Shown: in pieces, positions 61,601 through 64,000 of the stretch
Position numbering within the stretch: the stretch's first letter is position 1
Layout: each line of letters opens with the position of its first letter
Source: QHXM01 sp963697975
GTDB taxonomy: Bacteria; Acidobacteriota; Blastocatellia; Pyrinomonadales; Pyrinomonadaceae
Assembly: GCA_963697975.1 (NCBI GenBank)
Contig: OY969111.1
Coordinates: 3,844,001 to 3,908,000 of the forward strand
DNA length: 64,000 nucleotides
Direction: 5' to 3'
Translations under genes and position numbers: made by a program
Notes under the pieces: generated by a model
What the model saw: only the letters and a program-made list of their open reading frames with translations
Databases searched by the model: none
What the model was told of the DNA's origin: nothing

Positions 61601-64000
61601 ATGGAAGAAATACCCAAACGAATCATTGAAAAAATCAGAGAAGCCAAAGAGCAAGGGCTTAAAGAATTAGATTTAAGCTATGATCGGAGAGTTAAGAGTG
61701 AACGTTTGGCCCATGTCCCCACCGAGGTTTTTGAGTTAGAGGATTTGGAAGCATTGAATCTAGCCGGGAATGCACTTAGATCTATTCCGAAATCAATTTC
61801 TCAGTTGCAAAACTTAGCCTCTCTTAATTTGGGCAGCAACGGATTAACCACTATTCCGAAATCAATTTCTCAGTTGCAAAACTTAACCTCTCTTAATTTG
61901 GGCAGCAACAATCTAGCCACTCTTCCCGACTGGATGTCTCAACTGCAAAACTTAACCTCTCTTGGTTTGGGCAGCAACGGATTAACCACTATTCCGAAAT
62001 CAATTTCTCAGTTGCAAAACTTAACCTCTCTTGATTTGGACAGCAACGATCTAGCCACTCTTCCCGACTGGATGTCTCAACTGCAAAACTTAACCTCTCT
62101 TAGTTTGGGCAGCAACAATCTAGCTACGCTTCCCGACTGGATGTCTCAACTGCAAAACTTAACCTCTCTTGGTTTGGGCAGCAACGGATTAACCACTATT
62201 CCTGACTGGATTTCCCAATTGCAGGGCTTAATTAAGCTTTATTTATACAACAACCAATTGTCTACTATTCCTGAATCTATTATTAAATTACAAAACCTAA
62301 CTCACCTCATTCTATGGGATAATCAGTTTGAATCTATACCAGAGGTTATATATGAATTGCGTTCACTACAGGAGCTGGATTTTGACAATCTCGGTGGCGA
62401 GAACAAGATTAAAGAGATATCACCCAAGATACTTCAGCTAAAGAAACTAGAACTGATATTTTTAAAAGACAATCCAATAGAAACTCCGCCGCCAGAAGTT
62501 GTGGAACAAGGGGTGGAGTCTATTAAGAATTACTTTAGGCAACTCGAAGCTGAGGGAAAAGACTACTTGTATGAAGCAAAGTTACTTATCCTTGGCGAAG
62601 GCGGAGCAGGGAAAACATCGCTAGCGAAGAAGATTGAGAATCCTAAATATAAACTCAGAGAAGAAGACTCAACCAAAGGTATTGAGGTCATTCAATGGTC
62701 TTTCCCAATGGAAAACGGTCAGCCTTTCCGGGTTAATATTTGGGACTTCGGCGGGCAGGAGATTTATCATGCGACCCATCAGTTCTTCCTGACCAAACGG
62801 TCGCTGTATGTCTTGGTGGCCGATACCCGTAAAGAGGATACCGATTTCTATTACTGGCTCAATGCGGTCGAATTGCTGAGCGATAATAGTCCATTGTTGA
62901 TTGTCAAGAATGAGAAACAGGACCGCCTCCGCGAAATCAATGAGCGCCAGTTGCGCGGGCAGTTCTCCAATCTTAAAGAGACACTCGCTACCAATCTTGC
63001 CACTAACAGAGGCTTGGATGAAATCTTAGTCGAAATCAAACATTGCATTAGCAACCTGCCACAAATTGGCGCGCCACTCCCCAAAACATGGGTGAAGGTA
63101 AGAGAGGCACTGGAAAAAGATTCCCGCAATTACATCAGCCTTGAAAAGTACCTGGATATCTGCGAGCACAATGGTTTCAGCGAACTGAAAGATAAGTTGC
63201 AGCTAAGCGGCTATCTGCATGACTTGGGCGTATGCCTGCACTTTCAGGAAGACCCGCTGTTAAAGAAAACGATCATTCTTAAGCCCAAATGGGGCACCGA
63301 TGCCGTCTACAAGGTTTTGGATAATAAGGAGGTGATCAGCAACCTTGGTAAATTCAATCGGGATGATTTAGCAGACATCTGGCATGAGGCGGAGTATGCC
63401 AACATGCAGGATGAGTTTTTGCAACTAATGATAAATTTCAAGTTGTGTTACCGGATTCCGAACAGCGAATTCTACATTGCGCCGCAACTGCTAACAGAGA
63501 ATCAGCCACACTACGGCTGGGATGAGACGGACAATCTCATTCTTCGCTATACGTATGAATCTTTCATGCCTAAAGGCATCCTCACCCAATTTATCGTTGC
63601 CATGCATAAGCTGATTGCCGAGCAACAGTATGTTTGGAAAAGCGGCGTTGTTTTGGATAAAGATCAGACGAAGGCAGAAGTTGTTGAATACTATGGTAAG
63701 CGGGAAATCAAAGTCCGTGTCGCGGGTAAAAACAAAAAAGAGCTAATGACGATTGTGGCCTACGAATTAGACGAGATACATTCATCTTACGCACGTTTGA
63801 AGTATGCCAAGTTAATCCCATGTAATTGCGCCAGGTGTAAGAACAATCAAGACCCGCATTTTTACCGGCTCGAAACTTTGCGAAGGTTTGTAGACAACAG
63901 TCAAGACCTCATCATGTGTGAGATGAGCTTTGAGCTGATCAATGTCAGAGGATTGATTGATGATGTGATTAATAAACGGGAATTGATTGATAAGAACAAA
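61601..64000 (+). CDS. Roco protein: LRR-Roc-COR (3' end outside window)
   Basis: An open frame of 800 codons reaching the window end. The LRR part (about 40-290) has units of 23 residues with the pattern NLTSLxLGSNxLxTxP. Then a Roc GTPase (about 325-490): P-loop LGEGGAGKTSL, switch II WDFGGQEIYHATHQF, and the guanine motif is less clear (IVKNEKQD). A COR-like domain follows (about 500-800). Preceded by AAGGAA. The gene is clearly more A+T-rich than its neighbours, hinting at transfer. Related bacterial proteins function as GTPase dimers. Confidence 0.9.
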   Translation, partial: MEEIPKRIIEKIREAKEQGLKELDLSYDRRVKSERLAHVPTEVFELEDLEALNLAGNALRSIPKSISQLQNLASLNLGSNGLTTIPKSISQLQNLTSLNLGSNNLATLPDWMSQLQNLTSLGLGSNGLTTIPKSISQLQNLTSLDLDSNDLATLPDWMSQLQNLTSLSLGSNNLATLPDWMSQLQNLTSLGLGSNGLTTIPDWISQLQGLIKLYLYNNQLSTIPESIIKLQNLTHLILWDNQFESIPEVIYELRSLQELDFDNLGGENKIKEISPKILQLKKLELIFLKDNPIETPPPEVVEQGVESIKNYFRQLEAEGKDYLYEAKLLILGEGGAGKTSLAKKIENPKYKLREEDSTKGIEVIQWSFPMENGQPFRVNIWDFGGQEIYHATHQFFLTKRSLYVLVADTRKEDTDFYYWLNAVELLSDNSPLLIVKNEKQDRLREINERQLRGQFSNLKETLATNLATNRGLDEILVEIKHCISNLPQIGAPLPKTWVKVREALEKDSRNYISLEKYLDICEHNGFSELKDKLQLSGYLHDLGVCLHFQEDPLLKKTIILKPKWGTDAVYKVLDNKEVISNLGKFNRDDLADIWHEAEYANMQDEFLQLMINFKLCYRIPNSEFYIAPQLLTENQPHYGWDETDNLILRYTYESFMPKGILTQFIVAMHKLIAEQQYVWKSGVVLDKDQTKAEVVEYYGKREIKVRVAGKNKKELMTIVAYELDEIHSSYARLKYAKLIPCNCARCKNNQDPHFYRLETLRRFVDNSQDLIMCEMSFELINVRGLIDDVINKRELIDKNK
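61802..62215 (+). repeat. Near-identical 69-bp tandem LRR repeats (6 units)
   Basis: Units start at 61802, 61871, 61940, 62009, 62078 and 62147, each beginning CA(G/A)(T/C)TGCAAAACTTA. They differ at few positions. Unit boundaries fit 23-residue leucine-rich repeats. Alternating variants (PKSIS and PDWMS) suggest expansion by duplication of one or two units. Confidence 0.92.

Noticed and set aside
61802..62215. Regular 69-bp repeats, considered as CRISPR or minisatellite
   Set aside because: No spacers; units are in frame and encode leucine-rich repeats.
1..64000. tRNA, rRNA, riboswitch, transposase or phage genes
   Set aside because: I looked for conserved tRNA T-loop patterns, transposase motifs and known riboswitch cores and saw none convincing.

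Overview
The window is a chromosome segment of a Gram-negative bacterium, most likely an Acidobacteriota member near Blastocatellia/Pyrinomonadaceae. That assignment is inference. It rests on the outer-membrane LptE-type lipoprotein, a GWxTD-domain secreted protein, an Oar-like plug sequence, a propeller-type histidine kinase, and the mix of housekeeping genes. Coding density is high. Base composition is moderately G+C-rich by eye, except for an A+T-richer Roco gene at the right end. I saw no rRNA, tRNA, CRISPR array or insertion sequence.

Layout. 0-4.3 kb: end of ftsH, folP, an acetyltransferase, lptE-holA. 4.4-9.7 kb: a small unknown gene and rpsT on the minus strand, then phoH-ybeY-corC; phoH is split by an in-frame intein inside its ATP-binding loop. 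9.9-16.1 kb: a CWC protein overlapping a deoxyhypusine-synthase-like gene, a YkgJ protein, an MM0924-like protein, NlpC/P60, a large unknown gene, a SIMPL protein and a small secreted protein. 16.5-24 kb: a double M16 peptidase, nadB, endonuclease V and a GWxTD protein. 24-30.8 kb: a GRAM-like protein, GH15 glucoamylase, TlpA-like thioredoxin, a small Cys-pair protein, yacG, a Crp/Fnr regulator, a diguanylate cyclase and a helical membrane protein. 30.8-44.5 kb: NTF2-like secreted proteins, a site-2-type protease, HU, lepB, Yip1-TPR, a TonB-TPR protein, carA, an AI-2E family permease, two PilZ proteins, acs, a lipoprotein and a GntR regulator. 44.6-50.7 kb: a 2039-residue alpha-2-macroglobulin with unexpected inserted domains. 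51-61.5 kb: a VOC protein, a response regulator with a propeller histidine kinase, a YdjM-like protein, an M19 dipeptidase, hemW, threonine aldolase, cmk and riboflavin synthase. 61.6 kb to the end: a Roco (LRR-Roc-COR) protein that runs off the window.

The most striking feature is not a gene. About twenty intergenic gaps hold long imperfect palindromes, and in most of them the arms are tandem heptamers. The heptamer differs between families (GTGATRR, GGTCAGT, GTCTGGR, CGTRAAT, GTTTCGR, AAAAGGN, GAAAGCR) while the period of 7 and the palindromic layout are kept. Many abut stop codons, and several supply the stop codon and last residues of the upstream protein. Because 7 is not a multiple of 3, a run of GTGATRR units puts TGA in all three frames, and the palindrome does this from both sides. 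One further, non-heptamer palindrome is translated at the start of a histidine kinase.

How the genes work together. Clear functional groupings are lptE-holA, phoH-ybeY-corC (RNA and ribosome maturation, membrane transport), yacG-crp/fnr, the response regulator-kinase pair, the two PilZ proteins alongside a GGDEF cyclase (c-di-GMP signalling), and cmk-ribE. The rest is a mosaic of short transcription units separated by the palindromes.
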